A DNA stretch of 64,000 bases from Triticum aestivum (lineage: Eukaryota > Streptophyta > Magnoliopsida > Poales > Poaceae): NCBI RefSeq assembly GCF_018294505.1, contig NC_057795.1, positions 517,407,915 through 517,471,914 on the forward strand, given 5' to 3'. Position 1 is the stretch's first letter. Each line of letters starts with the position of its first letter. The notes under the pieces are model-generated. The model did no database searches. It worked only from the letters and a program-made list of their open reading frames with translations, and was not told where the DNA came from. The translations under genes and the position numbers were made by a program. Positions 44,940 to 57,000 of the stretch are shown piece after piece.

Positions 44940-47900
44940 ATGACCGGCGGAGGTGGTTCGTCGGCCGGAGCAAAAGACGCCCTCGACTCGCTGGATGTTG
45001 GAGGAAGCAGCAGCGAGCCAAAGCCCTTCCTCCGTCGACCTGATCATGCACGGACGCCGGCATACGGTGAGCACTCTCAAATCCTTCGCCCTTCGGTTCG
45101 CATCTCTTTGTAGGAGTCTCGATTTCGAGTGATTGTTAGGGTTAGATGAACGATTTCCCTCTGTTGCTCTGAAATAAAAGAGGGGGTTTTGCCGATTTTC
45201 CTCTGTTGCTCTGAAATAAAAGAGGGGATTTGTAGTTAGGGTTAGTTTGCTGATTTTGCAGTGATTGTTAGGGCTAGATGAATGATTTTCCTTTGTTGCT
45301 CTGAAATAAAAGAGGGGTTTTTGCTCTGTTTTTTTATTTTGCAGAGGAATACAATTATGATTATCCGTGCAGTCTAGGCATAAATCATGGTGGTTTCTTT
45401 GTTGGCCAAGGTAGCTACAGGAGTTACTGCAATGGAAAAACTGCTTGGTATGATTATGTGCCGTCTGCGAAACTGACCATGTCTGAATTGGAAAGGATAG
45501 TTGAAGATCTAGGCTATGAGATGGCAGGTAGATTGGATGTATATTGGTGTTTGCCAGGGTTGCAAATTAAGACTGGTGGTCTTAGGAAAATGAATTCCCA
45601 GGAAGCTTGTGACAATATTAGTGCTTGTGTAGTTTTTGGACATAAAGAAATTCAGTTATTCCTTGACCATGATGAGAGCTACAGGAGTATCGAATGGGAT
45701 GATGTTGTGGTCTTTCCTGTCAATGATTTACCTCATGTGATCAGTCCTAGGAAAGTAAAAGAGGAGAAATTTGCAGAGAGAATGTCTGAACAAAATATGG
45801 CAGAGGAGCAAGGTGATGACAATGCAGAGGAGGCTGGGCAGAACATGGAAGAGGGGCAAGGTGATGAGCAATTCAATGAGGAAGAAATTGAGCAGTATAT
45901 GGCAGATGCTGAGGAAGAGGATGAGGCTGATGTGGAAGAGGAACAGGAGGAAGATGTTGTGGAAGAGGAACATGATGAATATGCACAGTCAGATGTAGAT
46001 GATGGCAGTCTTTCTCATGCTGGAAGAGGAGTTAGTGATTCAGAAAATGGGGATGAAATTGTGGACAGTGATTATGTTATATCTGATGGAGATGTAGATC
46101 TTCTAGAAGATCAAATAGAAGAGGTGGTAATAGATGTAAAAGGAAAGAAAGCTGCAGATATTGGAGCTTCTTCTGATGAGGAAGATCTTCAGATGCCAGA
46201 TTCTGATGAGGATGAGCTGAAGCACAACTTCAATACATTCAGGCCAGAAGATATGCATGATCCTGTGTTCAAAGTTGGACAGTTATTCCAGTCACCAGAG
46301 ATGTTAAGGAAAGCCATTAGGGAATATAGCTGCAAGAACAGAGTTGATATCTCACTCCCAATAAATGATAGGAAAAGAATTTCAGCTAGGTGTGAAAAAG
46401 GATGTTCATGGTACTTATGGGCATCTCATGACAGCAGGACCAAGTGCATGATGATCAAGAGAATGACCACTGAGCATACTTGCTGCAAGAAGTGGAAAGT
46501 GAGGTCTTTTACCTCTAGATTTCTATCAGAGAAGTATGTTGAGCATTTCAGGGCTGATGATCACATGAATATGAGGAACTTCAGCAGGATTGTCCAAAAA
46601 GATTGGAACATGACACCCACCAGAAGCAAATTGCAGCGAGCCAGAAGATTAGCGATGAATGTTATACATGGAGATGAAGAACAACAGTACAATCTGCTAT
46701 GGGACTATGCAAATGAAGTTAGAAGATCTAATCCTGGTAGCACTTTTTTTGTCCCGCTTGATAATGAAGAGAGGTTTAAAAGATGTTATTTCTGTCTTGA
46801 TGCATGTAAAAGAGGATTTTTGGAAGGATGTAGACCTGTGATATGTCTTGATGGATGTCATATCAAGACCAGGTATGGTGGTGTACTGCTGAGTGCCATT
46901 GGCATGGACCCAAATGATTGTATCTATCCATTGGCCTTTGCTTATGTTGAAGTGGAAGACACCCACACCTGGACATGGTTTCTTAGGGCTTTGAAGCAGG
47001 ACCTTGGAATTATAAACACTGAGCCCTGGACGCTGATGTCTGACAGACAAAAGGTAAATTCAGTTCAGTTACTATTCACTTTCAGTGTATTTTCAATTCA
47101 GATACTATTCACTTTCAGTTCAGTTATAATTCAATGCACTTTGAGTAATTTTGCAATGCACTGTCAGTTAATTATGTGTAGTTTCAGTTAATTTACAGTG
47201 TGCTTTCAAATTTCAGGGAATTATCAATGCAGTGGAAGCCTTGTTTCCTCACTCAAAGCACAGGTTTTGTGTGAGGCACTTGTGGCAGAATTTCACAAGA
47301 GCTGGTCATAGAGGTGATGTGCTAAAAAACCAGCTCTGGAAGTGTGCTAGAAGCACAACTGTCACTGCTTGGGAAGAGAGCATGGAGGAGATGAAGGCTT
47401 TGAGCAAGAGAGCTTATGATTGGCTATATGCTCTGGACCCCAACACTTGGGTGAGAGCATTTCAAGAGGACCTTCCCAAGTGTGATATTTTGTTGAATAA
47501 CAATTGTGAGGTCTTCAATAAGTAAGTGAGCTCATTGTCAATATTTACATTGTCAATGTTTGCATTGCTATTGAGCTCATTGTGAATATTTAAATTGTTA
47601 GTGAGCTCATATGTGTAGTTATGCAATGCAGGTACATTTTAGAAGCAAGAGAGTTGCCAATCCTCTCTATGATAGACAGGATTAAGGCACAACTAACTAC
47701 TAGGATGGTTACAAAAAATGAAGAGATGTTGAGCTGGACATCTCCAATTTGCCCAAAGATTAAGAAAAGACTAGACAAGAACACAGAATTAGCTAACACA
47801 TGTTATGCTGAATTAGCTGGAGATGGCATATATTCTGTGGAGGACAGAGGGTACACCTTCATTGTTGAGATAAATGTGGAGAGCTGCAGCTGTAGAAGGT

Positions 47901-49309
47901 GGAATTTGACAGGAATACCATGCCCTCACTCAATAGCATGCTTCAGAAGAGAAAGAAAATCACCAATTGAGCTAGTGCACAAGTGTTACTCCATTGAATC
48001 TTACCACAAGGCATACTCTCATTTTATTGTGCCTTGCAAAGATAGAAGAGAGTGGACAAAGATGAATAGATGTCCTATTGCACCACCTCTTTATGTGAAG
48101 AAGGTTGGAAATCCTGGTCATAATAGGAGGAGGGCTCCTGAAGAAGTTGCAGATGGGAGAGGTGGAACCAGAATGACAAGGCATGGTGTAGTTATCCACT
48201 GTGGGCACTGCAAACTACCTGGACACAATAGGCGTTCATGTTCTGATCTTAAAGCTGGCATACCCCCATATGTTCCTGCCCCAAAGCAACATGTCAGGAG
48301 AAGGAGAAGGGCAGAACCAACTACTGAAGAAGATCAAGAGGCAGAACCAAATGTTCAAGAACAGCAAGAGGAAGCACCAAATGTTCAAGAACAGCAAGAG
48401 GAAGCACCAAATGTTCAAGAACAGCAAGAGGAAGCACCAAATGTTCAAGAACAGCAAGAGGCACAACATACACAGGTTTTTATGTTCTACTGCTATCAAT
48501 CTTGATGCTTGTTCTTGTCATTTACTAGATGTACTTCAACGATGCTGAGCAGTTTTGTTTTTATTTCTGTAGGATATCAATGACCAAATTCCTCTATCTG
48601 TTGTGTATACTCATGATATGCTCAATGAAATGATTTTCCAGGTACTTACCTATTTCTAACTATAACTTGTCTCATATTGTTCATTTCTGCTCAATAATGA
48701 TATGCTTCAAGACATGACCATGTTTTCTTTGAATTATTTATTCATAGACCTATGACAAAGACAACTACTACTCCTAGGCCTTTGCCAGACTGTTCTTTTA
48801 TTACTGCTGCTAGAGAAGCCCTTGGCACAGGGACAACAAGCACCTCAACAGCAGCAGGAGACCTTGCTATGAAGGCTGCAGCTATGAGAATTATAAAAGA
48901 AAAGGTCTTTGCTGCACAGAGAGATGCAACACAAGAGCAAAGGTATGAGTCCCATGAGAAGCAAGCTGCTGATGTGCTTGCTAGAAGAGAAGCAGAGAAG
49001 GCAAAGAAAGAAGAAGAGAAGGCAAAGAAGAGAGCAGAAGCGCTAGCAAAGAAAGAAGAAGAGAAGGCAAAGAAGAGAGCAGAAGCACTAGCAAAGAGAG
49101 AAGAAGAGAAGGCAAAGAAAGCACAGAAAATGGCAGCAGAGATAGAAGAAAGGAGGAAAGTTGCAATTGCCAGGAGAGAAGCTCATCTACAAGCAAAGCT
49201 TAGGGAAGCAGAGGAGAAGAAGGCTGCTGCACAAGCAAAGAGGGCTGCTTCTACTATGTCCAACAAAGCAAAAAAACACAAGGTCAACATGTTTGATGAA
49301 TTCAGATGA
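44940..49309 (+). CDS. MULE transposase (MuDR/mudrA type), spliced
   Basis: Predicted exons are 44940-45066, 45345-47053, 47217-47521, 47632-48475, 48573-48641 and 48761-49309. All have GT-AG borders and consistent phase, giving about 1200 residues. In order they encode an N-terminal domain, a very acidic stretch, a MuDR-type zinc domain (LFQSPEMLRKAIREYSC, CEKGCSWYLW), and a MULE transposase core. The core has catalytic-type Asp in ICLDGCHIK (46850) and MSDRQK (47042). Then follow a SWIM zinc finger (CSCRRWNLTGIPCPHS), a CCHC knuckle (CGHCKLPGHNRRSC), four 10-residue repeats and a Lys/Glu-rich coiled coil. The product should cut and paste the element in the nucleus. The last acceptor is uncertain: the AG at 48746-48747 would end the protein at 48777 (about 1027 residues). 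The ATG has a good monocot context, but no transcript evidence is available. Confidence 0.85.
48342..48461 (+). repeat. 30-bp tandem repeat within transposase exon 4
   Basis: Four copies of a 30-bp unit (AACCAAATGTTCAAGAACAG core) encode a 10-residue Pro-Asn-Val-Gln-Glu-Gln-Gln-Glu-type repeat. The last three are nearly identical, so the repeat number probably varies between copies. Confidence 0.9.
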
Positions 49310-49716
49310 ATGTTCATCCTCTAGTCTTTAGTTCATTAAGTGTAGTGATCTTAAAAACTATGATCTTTATTTTGTTTCTCATCAAACTACTGGTGATCTT
49401 AATTTTGTTACTCAGATGGAGCATTTAGTTGAACTTCATTCTACTCTTACCAAGTGGAGTATGGATGTCAACTTTGTAATGCTTCTGTATTGAATCTTGA
49501 TATGTAATGAAGCAAGTTGGAGTCGAGACAGAAGTTTGTTTGGGATAAATTGCATTATTTGGTACATCCATATTCTAGGCACGACTTTGCTCGAAGGCAT
49601 CGATATTCATTCATCACTTGACAAATTGCATCATAATTAACACAAAAATAACAATCTTGTTAAATTCATTCATCATACTCTCATTTGATACATCCATATT
49701 CCCCAACACACAAAGA
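49310..49716. other. Shared 3' intergenic region of the two MULE genes
   Basis: AT-rich spacer between the two convergent stop codons, presumably holding both polyadenylation sites. No ORF. Confidence 0.5.
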
Positions 49717-50249
49717 TCACATTTTTAACACTGCAACTCCACACAACACAACAAGTGCAAATAGTAAAGCAACTATCATTTTCAAGACAACCACAACCTC
49801 ATTTCCTACTGCAACTACTGATCTTCTCATCTCTTTAATCCCTTCCTCTTGCACCAGAAGATGTCCAGGTTGTTGGCCATGCCCTTGCCCAGCAAGTTGG
49901 CCATGCCCCTGCCCTGCTTGATGCTCATGCCTTCCCGAATGACCATATTTCACCAAATGCAGAACATATGATAGCTCCCAGTGCCAGAAATCACAACCAC
50001 CTTTCTTTGGCTGTTCAAAAAAGCATATAAAACCATGAACAAATTCAGACAACAACACAAATGTATTTGCAGAAGATGCCAGAAATCACTCACATTATGG
50101 TTCATGCATTTGTAGAAGAAGATGTTCGTATGCGCCGGGGTCTGCGAGAAGAATCGCCTCACAGTCTGACTGCAGTCAGGGCACTTGATTAGAGGGAGCA
50201 CAACAGCAGCAACACCGTCACCTATCCCGGACGAGCTCGCGCTGGACAT
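49717..50249 (-). CDS. GRF-type zinc-finger protein with C-terminal membrane segment, MULE-borne
   Basis: Two exons on the minus strand: 50249-50094 and 50010-49717, GT-AG intron, phase 0, giving about 149 residues. The N-terminus is Ser-rich. The GRF zinc finger spans the intron: CPDCSQTVRRFF, YKCMNHN, then GGCDFWHWE, giving the C...C...C...C and Trp pattern. A GQGHGQ repeat follows (two copies), then a hydrophobic stretch near the C-terminus (VVVVLKMIVALLFALVVL) that looks membrane-spanning. GRF fingers bind single-stranded nucleic acid in other proteins. The role here is unknown. It starts about 210 bp inside the right TIR and converges on the transposase, the place of mudrB in maize MuDR, though I see no sequence resemblance to mudrB. 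I recall small GRF proteins as abundant in grass annotations, which fits transposon origin. Confidence 0.8.
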
Positions 50250-50458
50250 GGTCGTCGTCGACAAGCTCGTAGCGGAGGACAAGCTCGCGCTGGATATCCT
50301 GCGTGCCGACTCCGGCTGCGTGCGGGAGTGGAGGCAGGTGGTGGAGTGGGGGCGGGGCAGCGAGCGAGGGTGGGCGCGGATGGCGACGACGCGCGGCTGA
50401 GACGGCGGCCGCGACTTGCGAGCTAGGGATTTCTCAGGATGTGGAATGGGGAACGAGT

Positions 50459-50661
50459 GGGAGGGGAAGGGGAAGAGGGATAGGGGAGGGTGTAATTGCA
50501 AAAATCGCATGCCAGCTGTGCAAATACGTACGTTTCGGGCGCAAGTGACCGTATGGTGAGCAAGCAACGTTAGCATAATGACCGTAATTTGCAGTTGCCA
50601 GAGTACAGTGACCAAAGTGATTTTATACGGAGAGTGCAGGTACTGTGGGTGTATTTTACTC
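50459..50661 (-). repeat. MULE right TIR
   Basis: Inverted copy of 44573-44775. It is upstream of the GRF gene and about 420 bp upstream of the O-fucosyltransferase start codon. Confidence 0.9.
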
Positions 50662-50670
50662 TTATTTTAG
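50662..50670 (+). other. MULE target-site duplication, right
   Basis: TTATTTTAG, identical to 44564-44572. Confidence 0.95.
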
Positions 50671-51080
50671 AGACGTTGGAGTTGCTCTACTAGTGCAGAT
50701 TCGTAAGCTCATCGCGGTTAGGTTTTGCGCCGTCGGATGCGCTTGGAGATCGCCGTGCCCCGTCTCTTTCCTCCCCTTTCTGGTTCCGTTTGAGGTTTGA
50801 CTCTCGCAAAAAGAAGCACGGGCGGTTTCTAAAAGCCCAGACCGGACTCCAGCTCGGCTCGCGCAGTGCAGTGGCCCGCCGCGTGCGACCGAGGCCGCCC
50901 AACGTGCCGCGCACCAGCGCCTCCCCCCTCCGCGCACGGCACCGTGACGCGCACCGCCGCGCCTCCCCTCGGTCGCGCGGCCGCCCTACCGTCTCCCGTC
51001 CGCCTCCATTGCGCGATCGCGCGGCGGGCGGCCAGCCCTAAACCTAGCCCCGGAGTGGCCAGCGGCTTTGCCGCGGCCCG
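50671..51080 (+). promoter_or_regulatory. Proximal promoter and 5' UTR of the O-fucosyltransferase gene
   Basis: GC content rises sharply from about 50810 to the ATG, as in many grass gene starts. No clear TATA box is visible. The MULE lies immediately upstream, so distal promoter DNA may have been displaced by 6.1 kb. Confidence 0.45.
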
Positions 51081-54000
51081 ATGCAGGGCCAGCAGGTGTA
51101 CAGCCGCCTAGGGAGCTTCGGCGGGGCGGCGGGCACGCCGTCCCCGCCCCCGCCCCCGTCCCCCCTGCGCGGCGGCGCGGGGAGGCGGACACCGGGGAAG
51201 GCGGGCGCGACGAGGGGGTCCCAGGAGGCGGCGGCGGCGGGGGCCACCGGGTGGGGCGCCGCGGCCAGGCGGGCGGCGCGGGCGCTGCTCGCCGCGCTGC
51301 TGCGGAGGCAGGCCGTCTTCCTCTTCGCGCCGCTGCTCTACGTCGCCGCCATGCTGCTCTACATGGGCTCGCTCCCGCTCGACGTCGTGCCGCGGATCAT
51401 CACGCGCTCCGGGCCAGGCTCCGTCTACCGCAGCCCCCAGCTGTACGCGCGCCTCCGCCCAGACATGGACGCCGACAACTCCACCGACGCGGTTAGTCAG
51501 TGGCCTTAATCAGTGCCTCCTCTCCTCGTTGCCCCCTTCCTCGCCGCATTTCGATCTTCCGCTGCAATGTGGGCGCAAATGCTTGGCCGTTTTAAGTGAC
51601 TGTAACAACTGTGTCGCTGTTACCAAGTGGGCTGGCTTGGTTGACTTGGCGTGTCAAAGTTATTTACTGATCTAGCAGATGTAGTTAGTGTACCACGCGC
51701 CATTAGCAAGTGGTTGTTGGTATCTATTTAGATTAGTTTAGTCCAAGTTGATTAGTTCGAATTCAGCTGTGGTCTCCTTCAAATAGCCTGAAATGGCAGT
51801 GGAGTGGTTGTTGACCTGTCGGATTTTCCTTAGCTATTTCCTACTTCATGTGATCGTTGCAGCCCGTGGATGACCCAAACTACTAAAGGGTCCTCATCAT
51901 CAGAAGCTTGATTCGGTTTGTCAAGCGTCTTATAAGATCTAGTCACTCCTGCTTGACTGCTTGAGTTAGATAGTGCACCTTGGTTTGCTAGCTGCAGGCT
52001 CAAGGTATGTTGCTGATCTGTTCGTTCAGCAATGTAACCTCTGAATGCCCGCAAGTTGTTTGACAGGAGGACGAATTCTCGCGCTTCTGAATTTAATACA
52101 CCTGCCTGATTGAATAGAAGAAGAGTGTGCGACATCTGACTGGTTTATTCCACTCTATGTGTTTTATGATATTTCTATTGCTTCATCCACATAATTGTCT
52201 TGCTCACCATTTTACAATCTATGTATATTTTGCATACACGCTTCATTCTCTCACCTTGTCATGTTTTTGTAGTTAGCAACTGTATGGAGGCAAACTTACA
52301 AAGGTGGTGTCTGGCGACCTTGCATACACAATCTGACAAACAGTACGCCATCTATACCTGCCTTTTGTTTTTTCTTCCTGATAATATGTTTTTCTTTATT
52401 TGGGTGAAATCCCATTGAGATATGTTTTTTTTCCACATGTCGATAAACCCCCGAACGCATTCAGATTTGTGGTAGAGAAGACCTGCTTTCTTGTATTCTA
52501 TCATGAGGAACTTAACTGTGATGTCTTACGGATTTGTTGGTCAGGAGTTACACTGTCACCACCGTTTCATCTTCTTGTTTTTCAAATGCGAATATCATGT
52601 CAGATCTTGTTTCTCTCCATTATCTAGGCACAGCTCCTTTGTGGTGAGTTCCCTTGCGAAAACTTACCAGCATGCATGAAAACATTCTGAGACCAATCAT
52701 GCTTTACATGGATGGGTTGTTAAAGTCTCATGAAGATTAGTTTTTTTTTTTTTTTTGAGAATCATGAAGATTAGTTGTTCATCAACCTGATACACTTTTC
52801 TGACCAAGTTTAACATACTTGGAACACTAAGGCGTGTTAGTTTTACAGAATTCACATGGATGTCTTCTTAAGTTTGCAAGACACAGCACCACCAAATTGG
52901 TGCCTAATAGTTTTTCATAACTCGTGTAGGTTTGCCTGAATCAAATGGCTACATATATGTGGAGGCAAATGGTGGTTTGAATCAACAAAGGACATCGGTA
53001 GTTGCCTTCTCTCAACGGTTCTTCATATGTGACAGTTTATGTTTGTTCACGTCATACTTGTTTTCTGGTAACTTAAGTTACTCACTTGGGCTTATCTTTC
53101 TAATGGTTTTTCTTGTTTCCAGATATGCAATGCGGTTGCTATTGCTGGTTTTCTAAATGCTACTCTTATTATTCCGAATTTCCATTTCCACAGCATTTGG
53201 AAGGATCCAAGGTCTCCTCATTTCTCCCACTCCATTCTCAAATACATTTTTGACTAGCTGTCTACTTGACAGTAAGTCTGAAATATAGGTATTATTGCTC
53301 GATAACGGTGTGTTTGGTTTGTGCCCAAACCAATTGGCCTTTGTTTGGATGTTTGCCTGTTTTTTTTTTTTTGGTATGCACATGTCCCTTTGTCTGTTTC
53401 CTGTACCATTTTTGTCAGTCATATGTACCTCTCCCAAACACCATGTTACTCAGTTTTTTCTTTCAAACCTTGAGGTTTCTAGAACAGTTAAGTTGCTCTT
53501 CAGTCTCGTATGCTTGATCATTACTCCCTCCGTCCCAAAATAAGTGTCGCTGATTTAGTATAACTTTGTACTGAAGTTGTACTAAATCAGCGACACTTAT
53601 TTTGGGACGGAGGGAGTACCTTATAAGGCTTAACTTCACATTAGAATGTCATGTCAATTAAGACTGTCAAAGTTGGAACCAGGATACACCCCTCCCCCAC
53701 CCAATCTCACCCACCCCAATTCTCCTTCTGTATGTTCGTCTAAAACAAACAAATTTATCATATATGAAGTGGCTTGTACACTCTCTTGCTAGTTGTAGTT
53801 GACTACACAGGGTATCACTCCAAAAAGGGCCAAAACTGATATGGGTTGTTATCCTTATTTGCATGTTGCATCGATAATTTGAAATCATTATAGGAATGGC
53901 GGTTACTTTTACTGTTAAGGTTATAAAGAATGAGATTAACTAAATATTTAAGAGATGAACTAGCACACAGTACTGGACTTTGGGCTGCATTGGGTGCTGG

Positions 54001-57000
54001 ACAACTTATATATTCCTTCTTGTTGAATAGATGCCTGTGCCTTTTGTTCAGGCTCCTTAAAGTTAAATTTTATACAACTGTAATTTTAGTAACACAAATA
54101 TGCTTGCTGATGTCTTCTTTTGGGTACAGCAAATTCAGGGATATTTATGATGAAGAACACTTTGTAAAACGTCTACAGAATGATGTTCGAGTAGTTAACA
54201 AAGTGCCTGATTTTGTAATGGAGCGTTTTGGTCACAATCTAAGCAATGTATTCAATTTCAAGATAAAGGCTTGGTCTTCTAGTAAATACTACGAAGATGT
54301 TGTTCTTCCGAAGTTAGTTGAAGAAAGGTGAGTTAAAATCCAAATCACTTGTCACTTCGGAATTAAAGTTGCTTGCGTGAATTTATTTTGGCTGTATGCT
54401 GGTTTATTATGCATATGTTTTGCCGTGTTATCTAAACTAGATGATACCCCGCGCTTTGCTGCGGGAATCGGTTGCAATATATTTCAATGAGATATGATTT
54501 TGTGGAATATAAATATTTAGATTAATAAGACGTGAACCAAAATTAAAAATATATTCGACTTATTATATTTGATTATGTATAATTGTAAAATATTTATTGA
54601 ATATAAGTTGAATAATAGAATGAAAAGTATTTTCCCATGCATGGTTGCTTGTGGTGGTGGGTATTTTTCCATGCATGGTTGCATGTTGAGGTGGGCCTTA
54701 CTTCATCCATAACTGTATGGTGATGTGGCATGCTTGCATGTTGAGATAAATAAATTAGTGGGGATCATACGTATATACTCCCTCCGTCCGGAATTAGTTG
54801 ATGCTCAAACGGATGTATCTGGCACTCAAATCTAGATACATCTGTTTGAGCGTCAACTAATTCCGGACGGAGGAAGTCGGATTTTTCGTTATTCACTTCC
54901 CTTGCATGCGATGTAACTATGTAAGTGATATGCTTCTGCAAGAACTTCTAGCCTTAGTTATGGACCTATACAGGGGTGCAAATGGGTACCCTAAAAGTTA
55001 CCCTAGGGTACCTTCTGACCCCTTTCAGTTCAACCAAATGAACTAAGTTTTCAAAATCAAGTCACTTTCAGAAATTTTGTTCATTTGGTTGAATTAAGTA
55101 GGGTCATAGGGTACCCTAAGAACAATCATTTTGCATCCCTTGACCTATATGCAGTTAGTTAACGTAGGACATTCTGATATTAGCAATTATTGATGAAATA
55201 TGGTTGGGGCATCTCTTCACCAGTATCGTGCTCAGTTTTGTTAGTGAGATACCTTCTTACACTGGAAACTGGCTTGTAACAACTTGTTGTGGTGACTCAG
55301 TTCCTTTCTTTCAAAGGTGCCATAACCAGTGGGACTGCCTAGTTTGAACGATTGTTCTGAAGATTGTTAAATTGTTGACTCTTCTCTTTACAGTTAGATT
55401 CAGATGAAAATTAGTTTAATGTATGAAAAAAGGGATGTTTCTCCAGATTTTAGGAAAATGAAAACAGAAGACCTAGTTTACAGTTTAAACAAGTCAATTT
55501 TCCTATATCTGGATACTGCTGTTTTGTCGGGAATGAACCTGACATCATCCAGTTCTTTTGGAAATGGTCTGCATTATTTGTGTTAAAGGGATGAACTGGC
55601 AAGGGTTCAAAGGTGGGGAATGGGCAACCCACCCTCGTCTAGCCACTGCAAGGCCTAATACCTGGGTAGTAGATTCGCTTAATTTAACGTTGCCACTTTG
55701 GATTTCTCATAGTTGCTCAAAAAGTCACGCGCCAATTCTTGATATGTAGGACTACTGACTTGATCCACAAGACTGGATCTCTTGTGTCTAATTTGCAAAT
55801 AAAGCTTATCTCCAGCTTCAAATTCCTACCTTAAATTACCTCTTTACTAACTAGATAATCTGATATCTTCATTTGGTTCTTTTCTAATCTAATTCCTAAA
55901 TTGCCCATCACANNNNNNNNNNNNNNNNNNNNNNNNNNNNNNNNNNNNNNNNNNNNNNNNNNNNNNNNNNNNNNNNNNNNNNNNNNNNNNNNNNNNNNNN
56001 NNNNNNNNNNNNNNNNNNNNNNNNNNNNNNNNNNNNNNNNNNNNNNNNNNNNNNNNNNNNNNNNNNNNNNNNNNNNNNNNNNNNNNNNNNNNNNNNNNNN
56101 NNNNNNNNNNNNNNNNNNNNNNNNNNNNNNNNNNNNNNNNNNNNNNNNNNNNNNNNNNNNNNNNNNNNNNNNNNNNNNNNNNNNNNNNNNNNNNNNNNNN
56201 NNNNNNNNNNNAAAGAATCTACATGTATTTCTGAACGTGCACTACTCATGTCTACTATTTCAAGGTGAAATTCATTCTGCTAAATGGGAAAAGACAATTC
56301 AGCAGGAAAAAGGGGAAGACAAATGTTGCTATTCATGCTAAACTTCTCTTTTCTGTTTCTTCAAACACATTTTCATTTTGAATCTGCAATTTTAGAGGGG
56401 GCTTGAATACTTTATAGGCTACTATTTATCAGAAATTAAATGTTGATTTGGTCCCCCGAATCGAAGTTTGATTGCATCGTAGCACCTCAAGAAGTGATTA
56501 CACTTGATATCTCAGATTTAAAATATGATAATGTGCGTCTTTTATTATTATGCGACTGTTCCTGAAGTTATACTATGTTCTGGACTACAGATTCATCCGA
56601 ATTTCTCCGTTTGCAAACCGACTCTCATTTGATGCCCCACCTGTTGTTCAACGGTTGAGATGCTTGGTGAATTTTGAAGCTTTAAAATTTTCAAACCCAA
56701 TTGCTACTCTATCGGAGACTTTAATTTCTCGAATGAGAGAAAAAAGTGCTGAAAGCAATGGGAAATATATCGCAGTGCATCTTCGTTTTGAGGAGGTTTG
56801 ATTTCCTTCGTGAAGATTATTTAATATTATTTGGAACTTGGGATTCACTATTTTCTGGTGTTAGGAAAATTTGAAGGCATCTATTAATTTGTTGTCTTCC
56901 AGGATATGGTTGCCTTCTCATGTTGTGTATATGATGGTGGTGACGGGGAGAAGAAGGAAATGGATGTGGCCAGAGAAATAGGTTGGCGAGGGAAGTTTAC

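Larger units (their letters stand above)
44573..50661. mobile_element. Complete Mutator-like element (MULE) with two convergent genes
   Basis: The 6089-bp element has TIRs of about 203 bp (44573-44775 and 50459-50661), both beginning GAGTAAAATACACCCAC. They differ at only about three positions apart from a C-run. A perfect 9-bp duplication flanks it. A spliced MuDR-type transposase gene reads rightward and a spliced GRF zinc-finger gene reads leftward. Their 3' ends face each other across about 400 bp. The high TIR identity and apparently open transposase exons make it a candidate autonomous element. Confidence 0.92.

Noticed and set aside
44619..45113. ORF of 164 residues starting in the left TIR
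   Set aside because: It begins in the TIR and its mirror image exists at the right TIR. The transposase start at 44940 in the same region joins in phase to exon 2.
48342..48461. Regular 30-bp repeats considered as a CRISPR-like array
   Set aside because: The repeats are head to tail with no spacers, lie in an open reading frame, and the genome is a plant.
49950..50615. Minus-strand ORF of 221 residues starting inside the MULE TIR
   Set aside because: It runs through the TIR, the true first exon and into the intron. The GRF finger only completes if the intron 50093-50011 is removed, so the two-exon model is preferred.
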